Assembly (NCBI RefSeq): GCF_000633455.1
Contig: NZ_AYMG01000016.1
Span: 124,001 to 188,000 of the forward strand
Reading direction: 5' to 3'
DNA: 64,000 bases
Source: Pedobacter jeongneungensis
GTDB lineage: Bacteria; Bacteroidota; Bacteroidia; Sphingobacteriales; Sphingobacteriaceae
Shown here: in pieces, positions 18,256 through 28,173 of the stretch
Layout of the letters: each line of letters begins with the position of its first letter
Position numbering within the stretch: the first letter of the stretch is position 1
Position numbers and translations under genes: made by a program
The notes under the pieces: generated by a model
Told to the model about the DNA's origin: nothing
Seen by the model: the letters and a program-made list of their open reading frames with translations, nothing else
Database searches by the model: none

Positions 18256-20055
18256 ATGGAGAACTCCTTTAATAAAAATATTATCCCTGAAGATGATGAA
18301 GCCCGCGTAGCGGCATTAAAATACTATAACATAATTGGTTCTCCTCCTGAACGTTCATTTGACAACATTGCAGCGCTTACCGCCAGGATTTTTAAAGTTC
18401 CGGTATGCCTGATTTCCCTTGTAGATAAGGATGAGGTTTATTTTAAAGCAAATTATGGATTGGGTGACACGGCAGCTTCGCCCAGGGGCATAAGCCTCTG
18501 CTCGCTATCGATTTTAACTCCCTCAGTTACGGTATTTGAAAAAGCGGATCAGGACCCCTGCCTGTTGACCAACCCCGATGTTGCCGGAAGTTTCGGACTC
18601 CGGTTTTATGCAGGTGCACCTTTGACCACCTCTGAAGGTTATCGGATTGGAACTTTGTCTGTCATCGATAAAAGACCCAGACAATTCTCCCCTGTTGAAC
18701 AAGAGATTCTGGAGGACCTTGCCAGAGTGGTCATGGATGAGATGGAACTTCGCCGGGCGGCTATAAGCGATTCTGAGCAGCGAACTGCCGACCTGAGGAG
18801 TATAGAGGCGCTCAACGAAATACTCGAAACCTCAAACGATAACCTAAAACTAAGCAGGCACAACAACGAGCTCATTAATGAAGAACTTATTGCTGCCAAT
18901 AAAGATTTTATTTCGGCCAACACCGAATTTGCAGCCTTAAATAAGGAGCTTAAAGAAACCCAGGAAAAACTTTTCACAAGCAATGCGAGCCTGGCTGAAA
19001 GCGAGGAGATTAAAAATCTTGCCATCGCCCAGGCAGAGGTAGCCGTGTGGTACGTCGATCCGCAGACAGGAAACTTTAAGACTTCTCAGCGTCTGAGCGG
19101 TTTTTTTGGATTCCCTGAGGGTGAGGAGATTTCTTACCAGGCGACTTTTGAAAAAATCGACCCGGAATACCGTACACAAATAACCAGTGAAATCAATACC
19201 GCGATTGCAAACGGTCATCCATTTGAACTCGAATTCCCACTTGTAGTCAAAAAAGACGAAAAGCAGCGCTGGGTAAGGGCAACAGGGATGCAAAACCCGG
19301 CTCAGGATGGCCACAAAAGTTATCTGTCGGGCACATTTACCGACATCACCGAAAGAAAAGCGGATGACTTAAGGAAAAGTGATTTCATCAGCATGGTCAG
19401 TCATGAACTTAAAACTCCACTGACCTCCATGAACGGTTATTTGCAGGTGCTCCAGCTCCGCACCCAAAAAAATGGTGACGAGCAAAGCAGTGGCATCATT
19501 AACAGGGCCCTTGTGCAGGTTAGAAAAATGAGGTCGCTGATTGATGGGTTTTTAAATATGAAGCGGACCCAGACCGGTAAAATACCGCTGGAAATATCAA
19601 CCTTTGACATGGCTGACCTGGTCAAGGAATCGGAATCTGAATCCCAGGCAACAATCACCTCCCATAAAGTCATTTTTGCGCCAGTGGAGCCAACAATTGT
19701 GCGGGCTGATATGAATAAGATTGGCCAGGTGATCACCAATTTCATCAACAATGCAGTGAAGTATTCACCGGCGGGTACGGCGATAAATGTAGCCTGCGTA
19801 ACGATTGAAGGAAACGCCGTGGTGAGCGTAAAAGACGAGGGAATGGGTGTGGCCGAGCGTGATAAACCAAAACTTTTTGAGCGTTATTTCAGGGCTCAGA
19901 GAAAAGAAACCCAGACCATCAGCGGCTTTGGGATCGGGCTATACCTATGCAAGGAGATTATTGATGCCCACCATGGAAAAATAGGTGTCGAAAGCGAAGT
20001 TGGAAATGGCAGTGTGTTCTATTTTTCATTGCCGTTGGAAAATTTAAATTTGTAA
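18256..20055 (+). CDS. cytoplasmic GAF-PAS sensor histidine kinase
   Basis: About 599 residues from the ATG at 18256; an in-frame GTG lies three codons upstream. Domains in order: GAF (about 35-165, including VPVCLISLVDKDEVYFKANYG), a coiled coil with repeated EEL/NEEL pattern (170-255), PAS (about 260-370, ending TFTDITERK), HisKA (SDFISMVSHELKTPLTSMNG) and HATPase (NFINNAVKYSPAG, VKDEGMGV and GFGIGLYLCKEII). There is no membrane segment. It follows the hybrid kinase gene in the same direction and precedes a degenerate receiver gene by 17 bp. Confidence 0.93.
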   Translation: MENSFNKNIIPEDDEARVAALKYYNIIGSPPERSFDNIAALTARIFKVPVCLISLVDKDEVYFKANYGLGDTAASPRGISLCSLSILTPSVTVFEKADQDPCLLTNPDVAGSFGLRFYAGAPLTTSEGYRIGTLSVIDKRPRQFSPVEQEILEDLARVVMDEMELRRAAISDSEQRTADLRSIEALNEILETSNDNLKLSRHNNELINEELIAANKDFISANTEFAALNKELKETQEKLFTSNASLAESEEIKNLAIAQAEVAVWYVDPQTGNFKTSQRLSGFFGFPEGEEISYQATFEKIDPEYRTQITSEINTAIANGHPFELEFPLVVKKDEKQRWVRATGMQNPAQDGHKSYLSGTFTDITERKADDLRKSDFISMVSHELKTPLTSMNGYLQVLQLRTQKNGDEQSSGIINRALVQVRKMRSLIDGFLNMKRTQTGKIPLEISTFDMADLVKESESESQATITSHKVIFAPVEPTIVRADMNKIGQVITNFINNAVKYSPAGTAINVACVTIEGNAVVSVKDEGMGVAERDKPKLFERYFRAQRKETQTISGFGIGLYLCKEIIDAHHGKIGVESEVGNGSVFYFSLPLENLNL

Positions 20056-20072
20056 AATATTCCCTTTTACGA

Positions 20073-20462
20073 ATGTTTATACCCACGAAAAGAATTCTGA
20101 TTGCCGATATCACTCCAGAAATTTTGGAATCCACAAAATTACTTTTGGAAGATTTTGGCTATGAGGTGTGTACGGAAAACAATCCTGAGCAGATAATTAA
20201 TTTAGTAAAAAATTTATCTCCAGAACTTTTGCTTTTACAAACCGAACTTCAATTTCATGACGGGAAGGAAATATGCAATGCAATTTCGAGAGACGAAAGT
20301 GCAAAAAAGACACCGGTAATTTTAATGTCGACAGAAACCTTGGCATATCCTGCCATTCATTATGGAGCAGTAGGATATATAGGCATTCCATTTCATTCGG
20401 CTGAATTCATTGAGACCATTGAAAGTATGTTCGATTCAAAGCAAAAGGCCCCGAGAAATTAA
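20073..20462 (+). CDS. pseudo-receiver protein lacking the phosphorylation residues
   Basis: 129 residues with the fold pattern of a CheY-like receiver but altered key positions. The acidic pair is reduced to one Asp (ILIADIT), the phosphoacceptor strand reads LLLLQTELQ with Gln in place of Asp, and the conserved Lys region reads YIGIPFHS with Ile in place of Lys. The switch Ser/Thr is retained (ILMSTETL). It therefore cannot be phosphorylated in the usual way. It lies 17 bp after a GAF-PAS kinase and probably binds a partner constitutively or senses something else. Confidence 0.8.
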   Translation: MFIPTKRILIADITPEILESTKLLLEDFGYEVCTENNPEQIINLVKNLSPELLLLQTELQFHDGKEICNAISRDESAKKTPVILMSTETLAYPAIHYGAVGYIGIPFHSAEFIETIESMFDSKQKAPRN

Positions 20463-20510
20463 TCAGTTCCAACAACTATCCACCAAACGATCGGAATTAG
20501 CCGGAATCCA

Positions 20511-20975
20511 TCACTGCTCCAACCCCTGTTTTACCCGCAGGCCACTTTTCGACTTCTGGTTATTTTCCGCCGCATCAATCGAATGGGTACAGGTGATATC
20601 ATCTTCCTTTTCCGCAAGCTCGGAAAGCTGTTTATAAAACCGGTGCAGCTTATCCAGTTCGGCCTCAGTTAAATCCTCAATATCAACCATCCGGTTACTC
20701 GCCCCCTGATGCGCGGCTAAGAGTTCATTCAACTTCAAATGAATCGCCTTGGAATCCTTATTTTGCGATTTCTGTATCAAAAACACCATCAGAAAAGTGA
20801 TAATCGTCGTACCTGTATTAATAACCAATTGCCAAGTTTCAGAATACCTGGCCACCGGGCCGGTCGCCGCCCAAACCACAATGGCACCAACAGCAGAGAT
20901 AAAAGCAGCCGAGCTACCCGTTGCGGCAGTCGCCCAATTGGAAAAACGCTCAAAAAAATTCTTGTTTTTTGCCAT
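20511..20975 (-). CDS. low-affinity iron permease family-like membrane protein
   Basis: 154 residues. Two membrane helices (about 22-40 and 48-66) are followed by FLIQKSQNKDSKAIHLKLNELL and an acidic soluble tail. This is the layout of the short bacterial members of the low-affinity iron permease family (PF04120), many of which have only two helices. Transport function in these short forms is unproven. It is convergent with the preceding signalling genes. Confidence 0.75.
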   Translation of the reverse strand: MAKNKNFFERFSNWATAATGSSAAFISAVGAIVVWAATGPVARYSETWQLVINTGTTIITFLMVFLIQKSQNKDSKAIHLKLNELLAAHQGASNRMVDIEDLTEAELDKLHRFYKQLSELAEKEDDITCTHSIDAAENNQKSKSGLRVKQGLEQ

Positions 20976-21318
20976 GACGTAAATTTTAAAAATGCAGTAA
21001 GATAGATTTATATTCTCATCTTACCACACAATCAAATTTTACTTCACCATTTCTTCATCATTCCATAACTCCAGATAATTTTCTAATAGATCCAGCCAAA
21101 GATTGAGTTTCCCCATCTAAGACCAACTTTAAATTCGCTTCATGCATTTTTTCGAGAAGTTAGTTCCCCACCTCATCAATTACTACTATTTAATTCCACA
21201 AGAAACTTCGAACACGCGCTTATCCCCTGCATCATCGCTGAATGAAGCATCCCGATTTTATTCAAATAACATACAAACACATCAAAAGCACCTATACCCT
21301 TTCAAAAACTTACCAAAA
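20976..21318. other. non-coding stretch
   Basis: No gene or hairpin was recognised. It should contain the promoter for the minus-strand iron-permease-like gene at its left end. Confidence 0.45.
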
Positions 21319-22671
21319 TTAAAGGTGTTCGCCGGATTTTGTAGTAAGGCCGTCGCGGATAACAAGTGTTAATTTACCAGCTTTATCAGCGCTGATAGCG
21401 ATACTCATATTGGAGTCCTCAACAAAAAATTTATTTTCATTTTCAGCATAGATCCGGAACGGTTTCTGACCAGCAGTCTGCAGGTAAAGCTGATTGTTAA
21501 GTAACAGTATAACGGTCTGATATGCGCTGCTTACATCGTATCTGCCCGCATAACGCTTAAGCATCTCAGGGGAGAGTTCGACTGACTGTTTTGGTACCGG
21601 CAAAGTATAAGGTTTTTCATATAATATTGCGATCAGTTTTGCAGCAATCGTTTCAATCCATGTACTGGTTTGATTGATAAGCATGATAATGCAGATATCA
21701 TCCTGCGGAATCCTGCCAAAATAACTTGTTGCACCTTCAAGGTTTCCAGGGTGGTATGCAACTGTTTTACCATAATAGGAATCGATAAACCAGCCTAATC
21801 CATAATCACCCTGAATACGTTCATAACTTTTCTCCAGGGAATTAGCACTAATCACTCTATTATATTTCAATGCGTCATTCCATTTCAGCAAGTCATCCAT
21901 GTTCGTATAAAGCCCACCGGAAGCGCCAGTCCAGCTCCAGTCCCAAATTGGTGCAAGCACCTGACGGCGGGTTGATATGTATTCATAAGGAACTGTTTTT
22001 TTACTCCCCTTAAAACGTAAATAATCAAATCCACTTCCCGTCATGCCAAGTGGAGTAAACAGATAACGTTTCACAGCGCTTCCATAATCCATGCCTGTTA
22101 CTCGTTCGGCAACAAACCCTAGCAAATCATAGCCAGAATTACTATAAGAAAACGTACTGCCTGGCTCGAAGTCCAGTGGTTGCGTAGAAAAATACATTAC
22201 TAACTCTTTCCTATCGGTTTTCTTTCCTGATATAATCCTCTGCTTAAATGACTCGTTACGCAATACCTCCCTGATCCCAGAAGTGTGGTTGAGCAGATGC
22301 GCAATGGTTATGTTTGTTTCAGGGTGTATTTTGGGAAAAAATTCTGTAATGCGGGTGTCCAGGCTCAGTTGTTTCTCCTCAATAAGCTTTAAAATCAGCA
22401 CTGCGGTAAAAGTTTTGGTTAATGAGGCGATCTGGAAAGTATCATCGCCCGAGAGTTTGATTTTTTTTGAGATATCCCTGTAACCATAAGAACCTTCGAT
22501 AATTGTCTTTCCGTAACGGGTAATCACAATATTGCCATTAAATTTATTAATGGCAGCATAGGCCTGAATTAAGCTATCAATTTTTGAATGGATAGACTGC
22601 GCCGAAAGATTTAAAAGATTAATAAAAATCAACAGGCAACTCAGGATATATTTCATAAAGTTAAGGTTCAT
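21319..22671 (-). CDS. secreted class C beta-lactamase-like serine hydrolase
   Basis: 450 residues with a signal peptide (ILSCLLIFINLLNLSAQ); translation may instead start at an internal Met five codons later. The penicillin-binding fold motifs are present: S83-x-x-K86 in IASLTKTF, Y-x-N in FSYSNSGYD, and a HPGNLEG segment near the KTG position. It has a C-terminal beta-rich tail of about 110 residues, as in many D-aminopeptidase or esterase-type members. The substrate is unknown. A second, shorter relative lies at 51610. Confidence 0.88.
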   Translation of the reverse strand: MNLNFMKYILSCLLIFINLLNLSAQSIHSKIDSLIQAYAAINKFNGNIVITRYGKTIIEGSYGYRDISKKIKLSGDDTFQIASLTKTFTAVLILKLIEEKQLSLDTRITEFFPKIHPETNITIAHLLNHTSGIREVLRNESFKQRIISGKKTDRKELVMYFSTQPLDFEPGSTFSYSNSGYDLLGFVAERVTGMDYGSAVKRYLFTPLGMTGSGFDYLRFKGSKKTVPYEYISTRRQVLAPIWDWSWTGASGGLYTNMDDLLKWNDALKYNRVISANSLEKSYERIQGDYGLGWFIDSYYGKTVAYHPGNLEGATSYFGRIPQDDICIIMLINQTSTWIETIAAKLIAILYEKPYTLPVPKQSVELSPEMLKRYAGRYDVSSAYQTVILLLNNQLYLQTAGQKPFRIYAENENKFFVEDSNMSIAISADKAGKLTLVIRDGLTTKSGEHL

Positions 22672-22878
22672 ATACTATCAAGACGAATGTAATCAAAAAG
22701 GGTTGCATTGTTGCTTTCGGTTTACGCAGTCAGTAAACTTAATGCTGATTATTGTTCAAAGATGAATTATCTGAAACCTGTTAACAGTCAAATTGATTAC
22801 TCAAAAGTAGAATAGGCACACCACCAAACCAGTCATGCAGAAACCTCAAAACACCATTGATTAGTGTTATTAGCCACA

Positions 22879-23763
22879 TTAAAACCGGCTCTCCGGACGG
22901 TATTCATCCGCAGCATCGAACTTTTCTTCCAGACCTTTCTGCAACACCTCTAAAAAATGCGTCCGGCTCAGCCGTTTTCTTGATTTTACATCCTCGAATC
23001 CCCTTTTTGGAATCCCCAGGTCAATTTCAAAAAAGGCACCCACCCTTGCAAAAAACTCCATCACCCCCAATTTGCCATTATCTATTTGACCCGAAAAAAA
23101 TAACGCATAGCAAAGTTCTATCAAATGCACCTTTTCGCCCGTCCAGCGCATAGGAACAACAACAGGCTTTGTCAGAACAACAGCCCCATCATCAACACCT
23201 TTTACCTCCAAACCCTTTTCCAGTGCACCAATTTTTCCCACTAAATACTCAATCACCTGACCACCCGCCATAAACTTCGCCCAAAGGTAATCGCAAGGCG
23301 TACTAAACCCCTGATCATCACCCGGCTGACCGGTGGGCACATCCCCCCCACTGCCACGCAAAAAATACACCCTATCCAGCTCAGTCATCCCCTGACGGAA
23401 ATAAGCATAATGCAAAGGAAACCGCTGAAGGCTACGCTGCACATAATCCAGCTCCTTTAAATAGTAATCCATTTGTTTGGAACTAACACCCACCGGACAA
23501 GCCAGATCAATCGCAAAACGGTCCGCCGCATAAAGCAGCCAGCTTCGGATTCCAGGTTTAACCAATTTAAAAAAATCAATCTCTTTCTGCTCACTGCCAA
23601 ACCCAGTCATTTCCATCTCCACGCGGAGCGCAGCAAGCTGCTTATTGACCAACTCCACCACTTCCCGAAGCTGCTGCAATGGCAGCCCAACGCCCGCATA
23701 AATTTTTGAAACCTCATCAGCCAACTGGCTGCAAAGCTTCATTGCCTTTTCTTTTTCCATCAT
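22879..23763 (-). CDS. rteC: RteC-family regulator
   Basis: 294 residues. The pattern matches RteC, the regulator of excision genes in CTnDOT-type conjugative transposons: an N-terminal helical domain, a central FRQGMTELDRVYFLRG segment, and a C-terminal helical region with LIELCYALFFSGQID, IEFFARVG-like text and SRKRLSRTHFLEVLQKGLEEK. The protein is soluble and starts with MMEKEK. It marks a current or former integrative conjugative element; the traG remnant 0.6 kb away fits that, but no rteA/rteB is seen next to it. Confidence 0.85.
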   Translation of the reverse strand: MMEKEKAMKLCSQLADEVSKIYAGVGLPLQQLREVVELVNKQLAALRVEMEMTGFGSEQKEIDFFKLVKPGIRSWLLYAADRFAIDLACPVGVSSKQMDYYLKELDYVQRSLQRFPLHYAYFRQGMTELDRVYFLRGSGGDVPTGQPGDDQGFSTPCDYLWAKFMAGGQVIEYLVGKIGALEKGLEVKGVDDGAVVLTKPVVVPMRWTGEKVHLIELCYALFFSGQIDNGKLGVMEFFARVGAFFEIDLGIPKRGFEDVKSRKRLSRTHFLEVLQKGLEEKFDAADEYRPESRF

Positions 23764-24356
23764 TTAATTTTTTTAGAAATTATGGAATAGGAATAAATGC
23801 AATTCGATAATAATCTCAACATGCAAAAACGTAGGCTTTTACTTACTCCTTTCCGATAAGACAATATTAGCCCGCATACCGATAATAACCTTTGATCTGT
23901 GACACAATCTAAATCAACGAAAACATAACCCCTTTCGGTGAATTAAATCATTGCAAATTTTTGCGTTATCACTGTCTAGTAAAGAGCATGTACAATACTT
24001 ATAGGTTCTTATCCAAACTCCCTTAAGCATAAATTTAATTTGTTACCAGAACGGAATTTTAGCATTGGATTCAGCAAAGCCAAAAAATAAAAAAATTGTG
24101 TGTAATACAGTATGAGAGCATATTAGACTATAAAACCAGCGCTAATATAAACTGTATATTTTTCAGCATTTCCTACTGCTGGATGATAAATGGGATAATC
24201 AGAGGCGCGACGCAAATAATATTAGCTGATATTTTTCTCGATCTCCAATAAATTTGAATTATTGATGCCCAATGGTAATTGCTTTAATGGAGAAAAAAGC
24301 CAATCATTTTTAGCAAAAAATTAATTTGTGTCTTGTGACACAAAATCCCAAAGAAA
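23764..24356. other. non-coding AT-rich stretch
   Basis: About 590 bp with no recognisable gene. It lies between rteC and the traG remnant, and may be scrambled element DNA. Confidence 0.45.
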
Positions 24357-24636
24357 TTGGCCCCGGAAAATATGGAGGAGATTACCGATGCGACCGAGGC
24401 CAGCCGGACGATCATGGAGAAATCAATCTGGAAAAGGAAAGGTAATCTGGACATTCTGGTAATCCGAAATATTTCCGCAGGATGTGCAGGAGAATTACCT
24501 GAGGATAAAAAAGGAAGTCGTAGAATTGGTAGCTGGTACCCTTAGCGCATTATTGCCTTCGGAGGAGCCACAAAAGAAAACAAAAAAGAAACAAAAATTA
24601 AAAGCAGCAAAAATTCAGGATAGCACGCTATCCTGA
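24357..24636 (+). pseudogene. TraG coupling-protein remnant with internal deletion
   Basis: The first part reads ENMEEITDATEASRTIM, nearly identical to SMEDITDATEASRTIM in the intact TraG-like protein at 56611-58650. It then jumps, through several frames, to EINLEKE, NLDI, PQDVQENYLRIKKEVVELV and a Lys-rich tail ending at 24636. These correspond to the C-terminal region of the intact protein (EEAAYVDIPVV, SEQDVEENYKKIKSEV). About 350 codons are missing between them. This is a deleted copy from a related but distinct mobilization element. Confidence 0.8.
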
Positions 24637-24644
24637 ATTTTTGC
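24607..24644. terminator. perfect 17-bp inverted repeat, bidirectional terminator
   Basis: GCAAAAATTCAGGATAG (24607-24623) and its exact complement (24628-24644) are separated by CACG. The A-tract and T-tract in the arms make it a strong intrinsic terminator in both directions. It ends the traG remnant on the plus strand and the three-gene operon coming from the right on the minus strand. Confidence 0.85.
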
Positions 24645-24653
24645 TTATCTCAA

Positions 24654-26114
24654 TTAGTCCAATTTTAGTATTTCCTGGTAAACTTGTTGATTGATGAAAT
24701 TAAACCGGCCGCGCTGGTTATTGTAGGGTATCTGGGGATGCCCAGAGTAAATTTTCTGATAGGGTCCAATATATTTTTTAAACTTCTCATACTTTGCGTT
24801 TTTTATCTCCCCAATAGCATTCTGAAAAACGAAGTAGCATGGGCATTCAGGTTGGCTCTTGCGAAGATTTATGACCTGTTGCGCTAAAACGTGCGGGTCA
24901 AGATACTCACTAGCAAATAAGTAACTTGCATTGAAGATTAGGCTATTTGCCTGCTCCATGACCTCAAAATCGATGTCATCAAGGGTTTTGACATAAATGT
25001 TAGGTGTTTTTGGACTAAAGTGGTCATTGTCCATGAAGTACTCCGCGCCCGCTCGCATGGTGGCAAAATAATCTACTCCGATATAGTCGAAGCTGACCGA
25101 TTGATTGGTCTGCTGATAAAGATGTTCGATGAGGGCAAGCCCGCTGGTAGCAGGTCCGCAACCAATGTCGATAAACTTAACTCTTCCCGTTGATTGATAA
25201 AGTGTAAGGAACAAATCAGATCGTTCGAAAAGATGCTGGGCGGCAAAGTAGTGCATCCGCATATTGCAGTAAGCGTAGAGGCAGACGATGTCCATTCCAG
25301 CGAGTCCCGCTACTGGTTTATCGAAATCGGTTTGACCAAAATTGATCACTACGCTTTTGGCATCCTCAAAGGAATAACCCATCAGGATATTGTTCCAAAC
25401 GGTCCTTTCATGCGCTTTGATCGGTTCGATGATTTTGTCCTGGAACAATTGCTCAGACCATTCCGTGGGTTCAAACACCTTATCGGTTAGTGCATGGGGT
25501 TCAAGGCTGATATCGAATTGGTCGAGATTGGCCCGATAAAAATGGAGTATAGGGAATTCGCTAGCGAGCTCGTCTGATTGAAAGTGGTCGATAAATTCTT
25601 GTTTTGCAGCTTCCGATACGTATTTACCCAGGACATCACAAGCGTAAGTATAGTAGGTGTGCATGTCTCGTACGACCTCATTTTCATAGCTTTCCTCCTC
25701 CTCGCTCAGTGCAGCCGAGATTTTTGTGAGGTATTTGGGCAACGAAGTCAGGTTATGGCCAAAATCGTTATAGAGCTGGTAGTGCATCCAGGCTTCCAAG
25801 CGATTACGCAGCACCGAAGGGTTGATCTTAGCGATGCAATTCGATACACCCGCCATATCATCAGCGCGTTTAAAATATAGACCGAGTTGGCCATATAAGA
25901 ACTGTACCTGTGGGGATAACCGTTCATCCCCACTTGCCGCAGCATGCCGCTGCGAAAGGTGTCTAAGGATAGACTTCAACTTATCATGCGGCTCATTACC
26001 CAATGGCGCATGGATGAACAGCAGCTGTAATTCCCGCCGGTGTTCAGAGACGAAGTCAATGATCTCCGTGGTTGACAATAGCACGAACTGCGCCAAGAAT
26101 TCATCGATATCCAT
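24654..26114 (-). CDS. unknown protein with SAM-methyltransferase-like C-terminal domain
   Basis: 486 residues, last gene of a three-gene operon. Residues 1-300 are mostly helical and match nothing I know. Residues 312-325 read VKFIDIGCGPATSG, a class I methyltransferase motif I (DxGxGxxxG), followed by YIGVDY at the acidic post-II position, an acidic DDIDFEVMEQ and FNASYLFASEYLD near the motif IV/V region. A classical NPPY or DPPY catalytic motif is absent, so target and activity are unclear. The start lies 1 bp from the end of the upstream gene, implying coupling. A strong terminator follows. Confidence 0.65.
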   Translation of the reverse strand: MDIDEFLAQFVLLSTTEIIDFVSEHRRELQLLFIHAPLGNEPHDKLKSILRHLSQRHAAASGDERLSPQVQFLYGQLGLYFKRADDMAGVSNCIAKINPSVLRNRLEAWMHYQLYNDFGHNLTSLPKYLTKISAALSEEEESYENEVVRDMHTYYTYACDVLGKYVSEAAKQEFIDHFQSDELASEFPILHFYRANLDQFDISLEPHALTDKVFEPTEWSEQLFQDKIIEPIKAHERTVWNNILMGYSFEDAKSVVINFGQTDFDKPVAGLAGMDIVCLYAYCNMRMHYFAAQHLFERSDLFLTLYQSTGRVKFIDIGCGPATSGLALIEHLYQQTNQSVSFDYIGVDYFATMRAGAEYFMDNDHFSPKTPNIYVKTLDDIDFEVMEQANSLIFNASYLFASEYLDPHVLAQQVINLRKSQPECPCYFVFQNAIGEIKNAKYEKFKKYIGPYQKIYSGHPQIPYNNQRGRFNFINQQVYQEILKLD

Positions 26115-26115
26115 C

Positions 26116-28164
26116 TTAAAGCTCTTTGTTTTCTTTGGCCAGATTTATCCTAATCTGTAGCTCCTCTGGACGAATGCTATCCGGCGTGGCTTTTAATCGT
26201 TGAATTAGTTCGTTTTTTGAAAAGAAAGCTTCTTTCAATGCTTCAAATACGCCTCCTTTGATCATGCTTTTGCTACCGGATGGCGATAGTTCGGGCAATA
26301 GACCCAGCTTTTGGCACAAGAAGCCTAGCTCGGAGTGGTATGAGATCTTTTCCGCTGCCTTGCTCAGCTGGTTGATGAGTGCTTCAAAGTCCGGTATGAG
26401 CGATTTGGTCTTGATCTGTTCATATTCAAGGTCGAGAAGACTAACCCTTTTCTGGGCAATCTCAATCTTGCGCTCATTGTTGACGATGTGCGTATCTTCC
26501 ACAATAATCCCCTCTACCCCTTGTTGTGGTGTCCTCTCCGAACCGAACACATAGTCAAAAACCACATCGATGACCCTTCGGTCAAAATCCTGGTCTATTT
26601 TGAACTTAATCTCTGGCTTCGCCTTTGCAGTCCTCGATATTGCTGCGGGTTCGCTTACCGGGCTAATTCGTTCTTCACTGTTGGACAGCGAGCCATAGCC
26701 GTAGAAATAGCCCAAAAGGGCGAATGCATATTCGCCGTATGCATTTGAGTGCTGTCCAATGATATCTCTCCTAGAAATAAGGATGTTGTTCTGCTGGGCA
26801 TAATTTCTAAGATAGGCAAAGATATACAGCGGCAATATGGCCGTTGACTTGCCCGATGGAAGCTGCTCAACAAGTTTAAGCGCGGTCTTTCGCTTAATGG
26901 CGTCTTTTAAGGCCATACTGATGTCCTTAAGTTTGACCAGCGAAATCGAATCATCGCCGCTATGAACATAAGCGCTGAGGAAATTTTTTAGATCCTCATC
27001 GTTAAAATTTTCCCCAACCGCTATTCGGTCGAATATCCATTTTAACAGTACTTTGTCGGGTGGACAGTCGCCTTGAAACAGATATCCATAAAATTCAGAT
27101 AAGCTATTATTTGACAGTACGGTTCTGCCGAATGCTGGGTCAATGGCCTGCATGGCTAAAAAGAAATGATCAGAAATGGTTTTATAGGTCCCGCTAATGC
27201 CCGAGGTCAGGTAGGCGTAATTCCTTAAGAAAGCCAGCAGTCCAAGGATTTTATCGAATTTGGTGAGCTTCCCTAAATGAATGGGTCCTTTTTTTTCAAC
27301 GGCGTATTCACTGAGATCAATTTTACTAACGCCTAATTCGGGAGTGACTTGCACTAATTGTTCTGGAATGAATCCACCGTCAAAAAGCGCTGCATCGTTA
27401 AGAATAGTCTCTTTGTTTTTTTCGGTTCTAACCAGCACCGCAGAGAGGTGCGTGGTGGGTAAAGCAAAGTCCATCAGCGCAATGCTGCCACGAAGGGCTA
27501 GCGACTCTTTTTGCGGCTGAGATAACCTGAGTTCAAGCAGAATCATATCCTCATTCGTACTCAAGGCGGAATTGGCGAGTATCAGCTGGTCTTGATAAGC
27601 GGACTGCGCGTCGGAAAAGGCACGGTTGTCAAAGTAAACGGAAGGCGCGATGAGCGCCTTTGAAAAATAATGGTAGATATTGCCCTTATGGATTTCCAGA
27701 TAAACTTTTCCAGAAGGATCAAAGTCCGCTTGGGCCAACTGCCCTACTTTCCCTGTCAGATTTTCAGCTTGACCTTCCTGTCCTGACGATGGGGCAAGTT
27801 CGGCAGCACCGCCGCGTTCAGTTGGCTCACCTACAGCTGATGAAATTGCTGCTGGGCTAACCTGAAGGTCAACCTTGTCGATGTGGCTTTGCTCACCTGT
27901 GTCTGATGCAGTCTCACTGACCACTTCCATGGAGATATTTTTGGGATTTTGCTTAACCCCTTTTGCTTTTGCTTTGCTGCCTCTCTTTGGTGCCTTTTCA
28001 ATGACATCGGTGCTCCCCACTCGTTCAATTTCGGACTGTTGATCATTACCGGAAAGCTGCGAATCCTGGGTTTGCCCGGCATTTGGAGCAGCGGAAAATA
28101 AATCATCCTCTAGCCCTTTGGGCTGCTGTTTCACATTGGCGTTTTTATTTCTACTTTTTGGCAT
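26116..28164 (-). CDS. large protein of unknown family, middle gene of the candidate operon
   Basis: 682 residues. Residues 1-145 are low-complexity, rich in Gln, Ser, Lys and acidic residues, and probably disordered. The following part begins GKVYLEIHKGNIYHYFSKAL and contains a beta-rich region up to about residue 285, then a long helical region. A repeated short pattern FLRNYAYLT / YLRNYAQQN occurs twice. The C-terminal 100 residues are coiled-coil-like. No Walker, nuclease or methylase motif was found. It sits 9 bp after the helicase gene and 1 bp before the methyltransferase-like gene, so all three should be made together. Confidence 0.6.
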   Translation of the reverse strand: MPKSRNKNANVKQQPKGLEDDLFSAAPNAGQTQDSQLSGNDQQSEIERVGSTDVIEKAPKRGSKAKAKGVKQNPKNISMEVVSETASDTGEQSHIDKVDLQVSPAAISSAVGEPTERGGAAELAPSSGQEGQAENLTGKVGQLAQADFDPSGKVYLEIHKGNIYHYFSKALIAPSVYFDNRAFSDAQSAYQDQLILANSALSTNEDMILLELRLSQPQKESLALRGSIALMDFALPTTHLSAVLVRTEKNKETILNDAALFDGGFIPEQLVQVTPELGVSKIDLSEYAVEKKGPIHLGKLTKFDKILGLLAFLRNYAYLTSGISGTYKTISDHFFLAMQAIDPAFGRTVLSNNSLSEFYGYLFQGDCPPDKVLLKWIFDRIAVGENFNDEDLKNFLSAYVHSGDDSISLVKLKDISMALKDAIKRKTALKLVEQLPSGKSTAILPLYIFAYLRNYAQQNNILISRRDIIGQHSNAYGEYAFALLGYFYGYGSLSNSEERISPVSEPAAISRTAKAKPEIKFKIDQDFDRRVIDVVFDYVFGSERTPQQGVEGIIVEDTHIVNNERKIEIAQKRVSLLDLEYEQIKTKSLIPDFEALINQLSKAAEKISYHSELGFLCQKLGLLPELSPSGSKSMIKGGVFEALKEAFFSKNELIQRLKATPDSIRPEELQIRINLAKENKEL

Positions 28165-28173
28165 ATCAATATT

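Noticed and set aside
23764..24356. Possible CRISPR or tandem repeat in the AT-rich gap
   Set aside because: No regularly spaced repeat was found on reading; no CRISPR array is present anywhere in the window.
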